DNA of 64,000 nt, taken from contig NZ_CP036263.1 of the NCBI RefSeq assembly GCF_007741515.1, forward strand, positions 5,567,178 through 5,631,177. Direction: 5' to 3'. Made by a program: the position numbers and the translations under genes. This stretch comes from Adhaeretor mobilis (lineage in GTDB: Bacteria > Planctomycetota > Planctomycetia > Pirellulales > Lacipirellulaceae). Below are positions 7,808 to 14,886 of this stretch, piece by piece. The notes beneath the pieces were generated by a model. It worked only from the letters and a program-made list of their open reading frames with translations. It had not been told where the DNA came from and searched no databases. Every line of letters begins with the position of its first letter. Within the stretch, counting starts at the first letter, position 1.

Positions 7808-9163
7808 TTAGCCCCCAGCCACCGCGATGTTCTTCTGTTCCTGTTCGTAATCAAATCCCAGCCGTTGACTCCACGTCTGGGGTGAGAGAATGCCCTTCTC
7901 GAAAGCAACGCGTTCGACCTGGCATTCGCGCAGTTGGTCGCGCACGCGTAGGCTCGGCGGGATGATCTGGATTTCTACCAGCTCGCGCACACCTGCAGGC
8001 AAGCGACCGGCTGATACTGCTCCCGCGATCACACGCCACAACAGGGTGCAATCGTCCTGCATGAGTGTCGCCTGCAGGCGCTCGAACATCTTCACCGCGG
8101 GGCCCTCCGCCACCAGCGTCGAGGCGTAATTGGCGTTGGACGCGTCGGAGGTGAACATGAACTCAGGCATCACCAGCCGCGCGGCAATGGCGCGTAGTTC
8201 TGCCTGCAAGACGGTGACAAAGCTAGCCGCATCGATGCCCGCAGCTGGGAAGTCGTACTCCAGTCCCGCCGGCGCGTCGAGAATCGTGCCCGGCGCGTAT
8301 TTCGTCACGCCAGGAGCGTTACTCCCAGGTGTTGCCGACGTTTGATCGGCCACGAATTGCTCCACCCCGTTGCGTGTGGCGCTGCGATGCTTGCGAATCA
8401 AGGCGATGGCGGACTGGATCTCTGCCACGACGCTCATATTCCGCAGCAGCTTCTCCACGCGACGCAAATTACTACGCACGGCAAAGTACAACGGCAGACC
8501 GCGCTTCACGTTGCCATCGACATTTGCCTTGCGATGCTGCACCTCCTCGGCAGGCACCGGGCGGCCATCGACGTAGTAGCCGAGCACCGTCTCCACATCG
8601 TCCACCTCGGTTTGAATCCCGAAGCTCACGCCGGGGGTGCGTTTCAACTCACCCGGTGTGGTGATTTGCTCCGGCTCGATGAATCGCACGCGTGTCAGCC
8701 CATCGGGCGCGGGAAACACGCGCAAGAACGCTTCGCCATCGCGATCCATACGCCGCACAATTTCCTGCTGGCGACTTTGCCAGCGATTTTCGTGCGTGAA
8801 CTCGTCAAGCACGTTCTGCACCTCCATCACCAACGTAGCCGGCGCGTCGACGCCCTTGCGAACGGTCGCCAAGTATTGATGCCCAGGTCCCACCAGGTAA
8901 CTGATGCGATTCTCCATGCCATTGATGGCAAACTCGTTAGTCGCCGCCAACAATCGGCATTGTCGGCGCACCTCAGCCAGCTGCGTTTCGTCGCGCACGA
9001 GACTCGCCGTGCCGCTGGGACTTTGCCCATCGACACTCACCTCCGGCCACCACTGGCCATCGCCGTCGAGAAACGCCTCCCGCGGATCGACCAGCGAGTC
9101 CCATAGCAGGTCGCAAGCTTCACTGACGCGGGCTTCGAGTTGGTGCATTGAGTTCTTTGGCAT
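7808..9163 (-). CDS. Phage portal protein
   Basis: A 451-aa product. ATG 9163 has GGAGA 7 nt upstream; an in-frame start at 9190 has none. It has a portal layout: an N-terminal region with FAINGMENRISYLVGPG, a central WQSRQQEIVRRMDRDGEAFLRVFP segment followed by VRFIEPEQITTPG (the typical 'iePeqv' turn), and a C-terminal clip/crown region with AIAARLVMPEFMFTSDASNANYAS and LVEIQIIPPSLRVRDQ. It would form the dodecameric DNA entry ring and dock the terminase, which is encoded directly upstream. The length fits the 430-520 aa of portals. Confidence 0.85.
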   Translation of the reverse strand: MPKNSMHQLEARVSEACDLLWDSLVDPREAFLDGDGQWWPEVSVDGQSPSGTASLVRDETQLAEVRRQCRLLAATNEFAINGMENRISYLVGPGHQYLATVRKGVDAPATLVMEVQNVLDEFTHENRWQSRQQEIVRRMDRDGEAFLRVFPAPDGLTRVRFIEPEQITTPGELKRTPGVSFGIQTEVDDVETVLGYYVDGRPVPAEEVQHRKANVDGNVKRGLPLYFAVRSNLRRVEKLLRNMSVVAEIQSAIALIRKHRSATRNGVEQFVADQTSATPGSNAPGVTKYAPGTILDAPAGLEYDFPAAGIDAASFVTVLQAELRAIAARLVMPEFMFTSDASNANYASTLVAEGPAVKMFERLQATLMQDDCTLLWRVIAGAVSAGRLPAGVRELVEIQIIPPSLRVRDQLRECQVERVAFEKGILSPQTWSQRLGFDYEQEQKNIAVAGG

Positions 9164-9213
9164 CGTTGTTTCTCCGGTCATAGGTTTCATTTTTAGTTCC
9201 TAACTCCACGCAA

Positions 9214-9366
9214 CCTCGTTCCCACGCTCCTGCGTGGGAACGCAAGAGATTGCCGCTCCGCGGCACTGCACCCTGGCTCAACATGCACTCCTGAGGAATA
9301 CCGAAAGCAGTGCATCGCCGCAGAGCGGCTGGATATCCCGTTCCCACGCGGGAGCGTGGGAACGAG
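9214..9366. repeat. Composite REP element, family A, two outer hairpins and inner arms
   Basis: Outer palindromes at 9214-9242 and 9339-9366 (core GTTCCCACGC / GCGTGGGAAC) flank inner arms GCCGCTCCGCGGC and GCCGCAGAGCGGC. The whole 153-bp unit is therefore an inverted repeat. Comparable units lie at 11575 and 13446. Confidence 0.85.
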
Positions 9367-9374
9367 CTCTCTAA

Positions 9375-10937
9375 TCACACAAGTCGCTCCCCCAGTCCGT
9401 CTCCTTTGCCGTTACCGTGATGCAACTGCTCTGCTAAGCGCAGTGCCATCTCCAGCGCATCGGGTCCGTCGTCATAGGTGCCCAGTGGGAAATCGCGCAG
9501 TTGATCCACCAGCAGGCGCGTCGACGGGCTACCCGCGTGAAATCGCAATCGCCGCTGCGAGAGGTACGGCCCCAGCCGGCGGATGCGTACTTGTTTGTTC
9601 GTGGTGTTAGTGATCGCGTAGGGCTGGCAGACGGGCAGAGCGCGCCGACGGAACTCCGCGATAAACTCACCCGCCAACAGTTCTTGAAATTGATTCGTCT
9701 CCACGCCAAACGCAGCGGGCTGAAACTGCTGGTGCAGTTTCACACCCGTGGCAACCATCTCCGGCGTGGGACGACGGTCAAGATTCGCCTTGATGTAGAG
9801 GATCCCCTTGGCGTCGACGCCCAGCATGACGAACGCGGAGTAGTCCCCATGGCGTGCGTCGGAGCCTTTACTCGGATCGAGTGCCATCGTCTTCAACTGC
9901 AAGTCGGCCGGCCAATCGCGGAACCACATTTCGCCCTCGTCAAAGTAGCTCTCCGGCCATTCGCAGCGCTCGGGGTCAATCGGCGAGCTTTGCTTCTCAC
10001 GCTCAAACGCCGTGCGCCCTTCTTCGGTGCGCATGCGCATCAGACGGTACAAGTCCTCCTCGTCAGGCCACAGGAGCACCGCGCCCGCATCCATCTTCGC
10101 GCGGTTCCGCTCGTAGAAGGCTCGCGCCTTGTCTATTGCGTTGGGCGTTTCGCGATCGCAGTAGAGCTGCTCCCACTTGTCCCACAGGTCGGTGTTCGTG
10201 GGCCAAGTTTCGATGGCGCGAAACAGTGAGGATTTCCAACCGGGCGTGTGCAGTAGCTGCATGGCTAACGCATCGCGATGGAGCGCGGTTGCCAGATTCA
10301 CCAAGTTCGTTCGCTTCGAACCGGCCTTGAGCAGCGAGCCGTCAAACCAATGGCGGCTTAATTCTCGCTGAGCAGCAGATGCAATGTGGCTATCGTTCTG
10401 CAGATCGTCGCACACAATGAGCGTCGGCCGATTCGAACCCCGTCGCCGCCCGCGCAATCGCTGCCCGGTGCCATACGCTTCGATAACCGAGCCGTTAGGA
10501 AGCTCGATGGCCGAAGCCCGCCAGCGGGGACCTTTGCCCACAGCACCCGGATAGTCGGCAGCTAGCAGCTCGTTGGTTTCCAGCTCGTGCTTGATGTTCT
10601 CCAAGTGCGTTTGTGCTTGGTTCTTCGTGTCCGAGACGATCCACACGTAAGGTTCCTGGTCTTCCAGCACCGCCTGCAAAACAAAGCTGAGCGAGCCAAT
10701 GGTACTTTTGGCCGCACCGCGCGGGCCGACCACGTTGAGCTTGCCGCCCCGCTCGCGCCGCAGCCGGTCGAGTTCCTTGCCAAGCCACTTGTGGAGTTTC
10801 GAGGGCGCACGCAGGAAATGTGTCGGCAAGTAGCGACGCCCCCACTCGAGCGTACCCAAGCCTGACTGCGCAAGGTCGCACGCTTGCTCGCGTGATACGC
10901 GGGAAATCCCTCGGCAGAGTGCGTTTTCTGGAGTCAT
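9375..10937 (-). CDS. terL: Terminase large subunit
   Basis: A 520-aa packaging motor. The ATPase domain has Walker A GPRGAAKST (71-79), a coupling region with VWIVSDTKNQAQ, and Walker B LIVCDD (173-178). The RNase H-like nuclease domain has MALDPSKGSD (Asp354), a second acidic strand near GVETNQFQE, and the C-terminal GTYDDGPDALEMAL. All expected catalytic acids are present. It cuts concatemeric DNA and pumps it through the portal. I used the ATG at 10937; a TTG at 10952 overlaps the stop of the small-subunit gene and is an alternative. There is no strong ribosome site, consistent with translational coupling. Confidence 0.9.
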   Translation of the reverse strand: MTPENALCRGISRVSREQACDLAQSGLGTLEWGRRYLPTHFLRAPSKLHKWLGKELDRLRRERGGKLNVVGPRGAAKSTIGSLSFVLQAVLEDQEPYVWIVSDTKNQAQTHLENIKHELETNELLAADYPGAVGKGPRWRASAIELPNGSVIEAYGTGQRLRGRRRGSNRPTLIVCDDLQNDSHIASAAQRELSRHWFDGSLLKAGSKRTNLVNLATALHRDALAMQLLHTPGWKSSLFRAIETWPTNTDLWDKWEQLYCDRETPNAIDKARAFYERNRAKMDAGAVLLWPDEEDLYRLMRMRTEEGRTAFEREKQSSPIDPERCEWPESYFDEGEMWFRDWPADLQLKTMALDPSKGSDARHGDYSAFVMLGVDAKGILYIKANLDRRPTPEMVATGVKLHQQFQPAAFGVETNQFQELLAGEFIAEFRRRALPVCQPYAITNTTNKQVRIRRLGPYLSQRRLRFHAGSPSTRLLVDQLRDFPLGTYDDGPDALEMALRLAEQLHHGNGKGDGLGERLV

Positions 10938-10948
10938 GCTTAGCCGGT

Positions 10949-11476
10949 TCAAGAAACGTCTTCAGCAGAGAGATCGGATATAGAGTCTTCACGGGTCTCA
11001 ACACGGGGCTCTTCGGTGGACCTCTCACGGGTCGTACCGAAGTCAGCAAAATAGTCGGCCCCCTCAGGTCGGGGACGATCAATATCATCGAGCCGAGTGA
11101 GCAGCCGCTCGCGATCTTCTCGGTCGTGAATCTCTTCATTCACGAACGCTGCGAACTGGGCAGTCGCTGCGGCCAGATCGCGGGCAGTGACCGTCGCCGC
11201 CTTCCGCGCGAAGCGTTCCGGATTGCGGCGCTCAAACCACCAGACGCTCGCCCGCCAGTTTTTCGAGTCTTTCACCGCTTCGTGAATCGTGTTCATATAG
11301 CTCACCTCCGCATTGGCTTCCGCTTTGCGCAATCGCTTGCGAAAAGCCGTGTCACGATTCAGCGCATCCCGCAACTCCACCTGTGTGCAATCGACATACA
11401 GGCAAGCAGTCTCCCGATCGCAACCAAGCAGCGCGATGCGGCAGACTTCCTCTTGTTGGTCGGGGGTGAGAGGCAT
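10949..11476 (-). CDS. Putative terminase small subunit
   Basis: The 175-aa protein starts with a helix-turn-helix-like stretch (PDQQEEVCRIALLGCDRETACLYVDCTQVELRDALNRD) as in HTH-type small terminases, followed by FRKRLRKAEANAEVSYM and a helical oligomerisation region (SKNWRASVWWFERRNPERFA, a motif common in small terminases). The last 60 residues are acidic and disordered. It would recognise the packaging site and regulate TerL, whose gene follows at once. The assignment rests on the W-x-x-ERRNP-x-x-F pattern and on position. Confidence 0.75.
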   Translation of the reverse strand: MPLTPDQQEEVCRIALLGCDRETACLYVDCTQVELRDALNRDTAFRKRLRKAEANAEVSYMNTIHEAVKDSKNWRASVWWFERRNPERFARKAATVTARDLAAATAQFAAFVNEEIHDREDRERLLTRLDDIDRPRPEGADYFADFGTTRERSTEEPRVETREDSISDLSAEDVS

Positions 11477-11504
11477 TGCGGTTTTGTGTGTTTGGGTCTA
11501 CTTG

Positions 11505-11540
11505 CTGTCATTCCGAAAGGAGTCGAACGACTGAGGAATC
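11505..11540. repeat. Palindromic repeat, second copy of the TGTCATTCC element
   Basis: Shares TGTCATtCC, AGTCGAACGACTGAGGAAT with the element at 4021-4062; the right outer arm is degenerate here. It lies just upstream of the small terminase gene. Confidence 0.6.
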
Positions 11541-11574
11541 CGGTTTAGAGCTCGGTTGATATTTAAGCTGTATT

Positions 11575-11729
11575 CCTCGTTCCCACGCTCCTGCGTGAGA
11601 ACGGGATACCTAGCCGCTCCTGCGGCGATCCTGTCTGTGCTGCATTACTCGATTGCAGTGTTAGCTGACAGCGATAACGACGCGGGAGCGTCTGGAACTT
11701 GCGTTCCCACGCAGGAGCGTGGGAACGAG
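11575..11729. repeat. Composite REP element, family A
   Basis: Outer palindromes (left one with one mismatch, GCGTGAGAAC) enclose an inner GCCGCTCCTGCGGC arm and a 60-bp centre. It separates the small terminase from the ATPase-GNAT gene. Confidence 0.85.
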
Positions 11730-11744
11730 ATAGGAAACAATCGC

Positions 11745-12893
11745 TCAACTCCCTTGGTACTCAAAACTCACCACGGCGCGTCCTGCCGAGCTACGATATC
11801 CGGCGCTAATCCGCGATCCGTGACGTCTACCCAACTTGTTCACGCTCACCGCCTTCCAAAGTGACGAGCTCCGACAGTGACGAATCAGCGAGGGGTGACT
11901 ACTGGTGATGTTCACACGATGGCCCAACTCACGATGCAGCGAAGCGACTTCCGCCAACACGCGCGTGCCGATACCCATGCCTTGAAAATCAGGCAACGTG
12001 ACAAGACGCGTAAAACGACGATGCGCTCGCCGACCGATCACCGGCAATGTCGCAGCGAAGGCGACGGGCACTCCGCTCCAAGTGGCCAAGTAGCAGCGTG
12101 CGACCCGGTTGAGCGAACCGCTCAAATAGTGATGACGCGCAAAGGGTTCCCACGCAGCCAACCCGCAGCGATGGATTGCCAGCTCAAGACGTGGTCGCCG
12201 AAGCCGCCTCCGGGTAAGTGTGCCAGTGGCCATGTCCAACACCCAATCCGCCTCCAGCCACTCGGCCACATCGTAGTGGCAAGTGACTGCCACGAAGCGC
12301 GGCAAGCTGCCTCGCCGGACGCCTTTGGCAATGGCCGTCGAGCAGGCTTTCGCCACGTTGCGATCCACGACGCTAGTGAATTCATCGAAGATTATGGGCG
12401 CTGGTTGGTGGGCGCTAGGCGCTGGTTTTACGGGTTCAGAACATGTACGGGCAGGAATCTGAGAACTAGCGCCTAGCGCCCCACAACCAGCGCCCAGTGC
12501 ACTCACCAAATCGCAACGGAATTGCTCGCCGTTGCTCAACACGGCATACGGCTTCACCCAAGAAGGGGGCGAGCTGAACCCCACGGCAGTGAACAGTTCG
12601 ACAACGCGCTCAATCGGCAGATGCTCGAAGCAGTCAATCACTGCGCGATCGGTTGGCCAATCAGCGCGTTGGTAGAGTTGCTCTCGGTAGGCAGCCCGCG
12701 CGACGGTACTTTTGCCGCTCCCCGAGGGGCCCACGATCAGGCCGACTTCCCACGGCTCTTCTAGCTCTGGTAGTTCGACGGAGAACGACTCGTGCGACTG
12801 CGCCTCGAGCGGCACATCGAACATGCCCGCGACTTGCTGCACGCGAAACGATTCGAACACCGGACAACTCACGCTAACGTCAACACGCGGCAT
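11745..12893 (-). CDS. ABC-type ATPase fused to a GNAT domain, resembling Mom-like DNA modification proteins
   Basis: A 382-aa fusion from ATG 12893, which has GGAGG 7 nt upstream. Residues 45-225 are an ABC ATPase: Walker A GPSGSGKST (55-63), signature LSNGEQ (119-124), Walker B IIFDE (167-171) and switch His206. Residues 235-382 are a GNAT-like domain with WEPFARHHYLSGSL (250-261), RLVTLPDFQGMGIGTRVL (the acyl-CoA loop) and ITSSHPSLI. The HHYLS and TSHP motifs recall the Mom family, which makes carbamoylmethyl-adenine in phage DNA. Residues of about 134-166 come from an inserted palindrome. It overlaps the ParB-like gene by 25 bp. Role as DNA modification is inferred. Confidence 0.65.
   Translation of the reverse strand: MPRVDVSVSCPVFESFRVQQVAGMFDVPLEAQSHESFSVELPELEEPWEVGLIVGPSGSGKSTVARAAYREQLYQRADWPTDRAVIDCFEHLPIERVVELFTAVGFSSPPSWVKPYAVLSNGEQFRCDLVSALGAGCGALGASSQIPARTCSEPVKPAPSAHQPAPIIFDEFTSVVDRNVAKACSTAIAKGVRRGSLPRFVAVTCHYDVAEWLEADWVLDMATGTLTRRRLRRPRLELAIHRCGLAAWEPFARHHYLSGSLNRVARCYLATWSGVPVAFAATLPVIGRRAHRRFTRLVTLPDFQGMGIGTRVLAEVASLHRELGHRVNITSSHPSLIRHCRSSSLWKAVSVNKLGRRHGSRISAGYRSSAGRAVVSFEYQGS
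12396..12495. repeat. 100-bp palindromic insertion inside the ATPase-GNAT coding region
   Basis: Two nearly perfect 32-bp inverted arms (12396-12427 starting GGGCGCTGGTTGG, 12464-12495 ending CCAACCAGCGCCC-like CAACCAGCGCCC) surround a 36-bp centre. It lies in frame between the ABC signature and Walker B, where ABC ATPases normally have no such spacer. Confidence 0.85.
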
Positions 12894-13435
12894 CGTCGGC
12901 CCTCCTTGCACATGGCTTCGTAAACTGCTTGCTGTTCCTGCTCGTCGTCGCACTCGACGACCACTTGGTAACTCTCGGAGATGGTTTTCTCAGGCACCTC
13001 TTCCGCAGCCGCCAAAGCGGCTGCGGCCGTTTGGGTTGCCGTGCCAACTTTGGCGATCATCTTTTCGACTTCCGGCTCTTCGAATTGTGCGTCGGAGATC
13101 AAGTCGTCGAGTTGCTCCGAATCAACGCCTGCCATCGCGGCGAGCGGATCGTGGGTGAGCAAGATCTGCTCCGCTTCTTGCTCGTTCACGTCGAGCACCA
13201 ACACGGGTACCTCGGCATCAGGAGTCGTCTGGGCGCGGAGGTGTCCGTCGATCAACTGCAACGTGCCATCGGCAAGCTCACGCACGAGCAGCGCATCCGC
13301 GTAGCCAATCTCCGCCAGCACCCCCCTCATCGCCGCTTGCTGCGCCGGCGGATGTGTGCGCCAATTCCTGGGATGCGCCCGCAGCACGGCCGCCGGCACA
13401 CGACGCAGTCCTTTGATTCTGTCTCGGTATTGCAT
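12869..13435 (-). CDS. ParB/Srx-fold protein of phage type
   Basis: A 188-aa product from ATG 13435 with an AAGGA site upstream. The N-terminal 100 residues have the ParB N-domain pattern: VPAAVLRAHPRNWRTHPPAQQAAMRGVLAEIGYADALLVRE, then LIDGHLRAQ (the G-H-x-R-x motif that binds nucleotide) and VPVLVLDVNEQEAEQILLTHDPLAAMA. The rest is acidic and contains a VVVECDDEQEQQAVYEAM segment also found in such phage proteins. ParB-fold phage proteins can be CTPases, nucleases or modification partners. Its 25-bp overlap with the ATPase-GNAT gene shows they act together, perhaps in DNA modification. Confidence 0.75.
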   Translation of the reverse strand: MQYRDRIKGLRRVPAAVLRAHPRNWRTHPPAQQAAMRGVLAEIGYADALLVRELADGTLQLIDGHLRAQTTPDAEVPVLVLDVNEQEAEQILLTHDPLAAMAGVDSEQLDDLISDAQFEEPEVEKMIAKVGTATQTAAAALAAAEEVPEKTISESYQVVVECDDEQEQQAVYEAMCKEGRRCRVLTLA

Positions 13436-13445
13436 TCGTTCCTTT

Positions 13446-13584
13446 CTCGTACCCACGCTCCTGCGTGGATACGGGAGTTCCAGCCGCTCCGCGGCATTGA
13501 TGTTCGGAAAAAGTTAAGTATTTTTGCAACAAACGCCGCGGAGCGGCTAGTTCGTGCGTTCCTACGCAGGAGCGTAGGAACGAG
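13446..13584. repeat. Composite REP element, family A
   Basis: Outer palindromes CTCGTACCCACGCTCCTGC and CGCAGGAGCGTAGGAACGAG, inner arms GCCGCTCCGCGGC and GCCGCGGAGCGGC, and an A/T-rich centre. It lies directly upstream of the ParB-like gene. Confidence 0.85.
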
Positions 13585-13602
13585 AATTCGACTGCGGTGA
13601 GA

Positions 13603-13914
13603 TCACTGCCGCGATTCCACCCGCACCGACGGGCGCGTTTGTGCGTGGATACCGTCGACCACATCGTTGAGCATGTACCCCGCGGCCGCACCCAGTAGCG
13701 CGACGAGCGTGATCCACGTGCGTCGGAAAATGCTGATCCAACCCACGACGCCCAACTCGCCACCGGTGCCGCGCAGCGTATCTTCGATATTGCGAATCAT
13801 CTGGTAATTCTCCTTGATATGCCTGGGCACGTTGCCGGGCAGTTCCGAGTCGTAACCCAACTCGCTCTGCAAGTAGGAAACCACGTGAACAAGTTGCGGA
13901 TCGGGATCATTCAT
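13603..13914 (-). CDS. Holin-like small membrane protein
   Basis: The 103-aa protein has a soluble acidic N-terminus (MNDPDPQLVHVVSYLQSELG) and one clear hydrophobic segment near residues 55-88 (GVVGWISIFRRTWITLVALLGAAAGYMLNDVV), followed by a short basic tail. It lies close to cell-wall hydrolase and protease genes of the phage cluster, which fits a holin or a small membrane anchor. There is no sequence family that I recognise, so the holin call is by size, topology and context. Confidence 0.45.
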   Translation of the reverse strand: MNDPDPQLVHVVSYLQSELGYDSELPGNVPRHIKENYQMIRNIEDTLRGTGGELGVVGWISIFRRTWITLVALLGAAAGYMLNDVVDGIHAQTRPSVRVESRQ

Positions 13915-13939
13915 GGGTCATCTCTAAGAGTGTCACTTC

Positions 13940-14070
13940 GAAGCGAGCCGTAGATAGGTCGAGTTTCACGAGGCGTAGCAGCAGTCAGGCTTCAGACTTC
14001 AGACATCAGGGTTGCCAGGGAGGCCTGAAGCCCGAGGTCTGACGCCTTCGATTCCGGAAACCCGGTTACC
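13940..14070. repeat. Degenerate family B repeat (CTTCAGACTTCAGACATCAGGG / CCTGAAGCCCGAGGTCTGA)
   Basis: Holds the GGCTTCAGACTTCAG and CCTGAAGCCCGAGGTCTGA inner arms of family B elements (compare 17176-17338) but the outer GTAGGGTA ends are eroded. Confidence 0.5.
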
Positions 14071-14077
14071 ACTCGAT

Positions 14078-14752
14078 TCAGCCTCGCGCCGCGGTTCCAC
14101 TGGCCGTCTCGCTTCGTAAGTTTGGCGAGTCCGTCGGGCCGAGTGGTTCCTCAGTCGGTCGCACACCGGCAGCCATATCAACGCGATTCGCATCGCCGGC
14201 GAACGCTTTCAGGTACTCCAGGGTTTGCACGTAGCTGCCGTACATGCGCATCGAGTCTTTCACATAGATAAACGTGCTGCGAAATCGGCTTTCCAGGCGG
14301 GTCCAATTGACGATTGCGCGATCCAGCGCTCCCAGCAAGATGAGCGCGTTCTGACTGCGGAAGTTCAATTGGCTCGAAAGCGGAATGTTCGGATCGCTCC
14401 CGTCGAGCGCCCACGGCAAAGCAATCAGCCCACCGGGAGCCTCCTGCACTTCATCACCTCCGAAAGGCGCCGTCGAACCGAGCAAGGTCTCCTGCGAAGA
14501 GGTCGCCCGTTCGATCAAATCGCCTAAAGGCGCGCGCTCCGGATTGTAGGTCACCCGCCGTCGCATGCGATCTGCGGCAAGCAAGTGCTCGACATAGTGC
14601 TCCTTCGTCGTGTCATCGAGCCCGCCGCGTACGCCGAACTCGTCGTTGGAAACGATCTCACTACGAAAATCAAACAACGGCCCGAGCGCCGCCACGATGT
14701 GTAAATTGCGAATCTCAGAAATCGCACGACGGAATTGTTCTTGGCCTGGCAT
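14078..14752 (-). CDS. Hypothetical protein of the phage cluster
   Basis: A 224-aa product. The ATG at 14752 has GGAG 9 nt upstream; a TTG at 14767 adds five residues. It is soluble and mixed alpha/beta, with FDFRSEIVSNDEFGVRGGLDD, ALPWALDGSDPNIPLSSQLNFRSQNALILLGALDRAIVNW and YVKDSMRMYGSYVQTLEYLKAFAG. No domain was recognised. It lies between the serine protease and the holin-like gene on the same strand, which suggests a structural or lysis-related role, but there is no direct evidence. Confidence 0.55.
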   Translation of the reverse strand: MPGQEQFRRAISEIRNLHIVAALGPLFDFRSEIVSNDEFGVRGGLDDTTKEHYVEHLLAADRMRRRVTYNPERAPLGDLIERATSSQETLLGSTAPFGGDEVQEAPGGLIALPWALDGSDPNIPLSSQLNFRSQNALILLGALDRAIVNWTRLESRFRSTFIYVKDSMRMYGSYVQTLEYLKAFAGDANRVDMAAGVRPTEEPLGPTDSPNLRSETASGTAARG

Positions 14753-14808
14753 TTGGGGAATCTCCAATTGGGGAAAGGTTGTTTAACGGGGAAAGACATT
14801 GGGTGCGT

Positions 14809-14886
14809 AAAGGGGGAAGGCGGAAGGAGGAAGCACAGGTGGAAACTCACTCGGCGAATTCCGCCTTCCGCCCTCCCCCTTCCGCC
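14809..14886. repeat. Purine-rich inverted repeat overlapping the serine protease 3' end
   Basis: Left arm AAGGGGGAAGGCGGAAGG at 14809, right arm CCTTCCGCCCTCCCCCTT ending near 14881. The right arm encodes the last residues (MAEGGGRKAEFAE) of the serine protease, so the repeat probably extended or replaced its original C-terminus. Confidence 0.65.
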
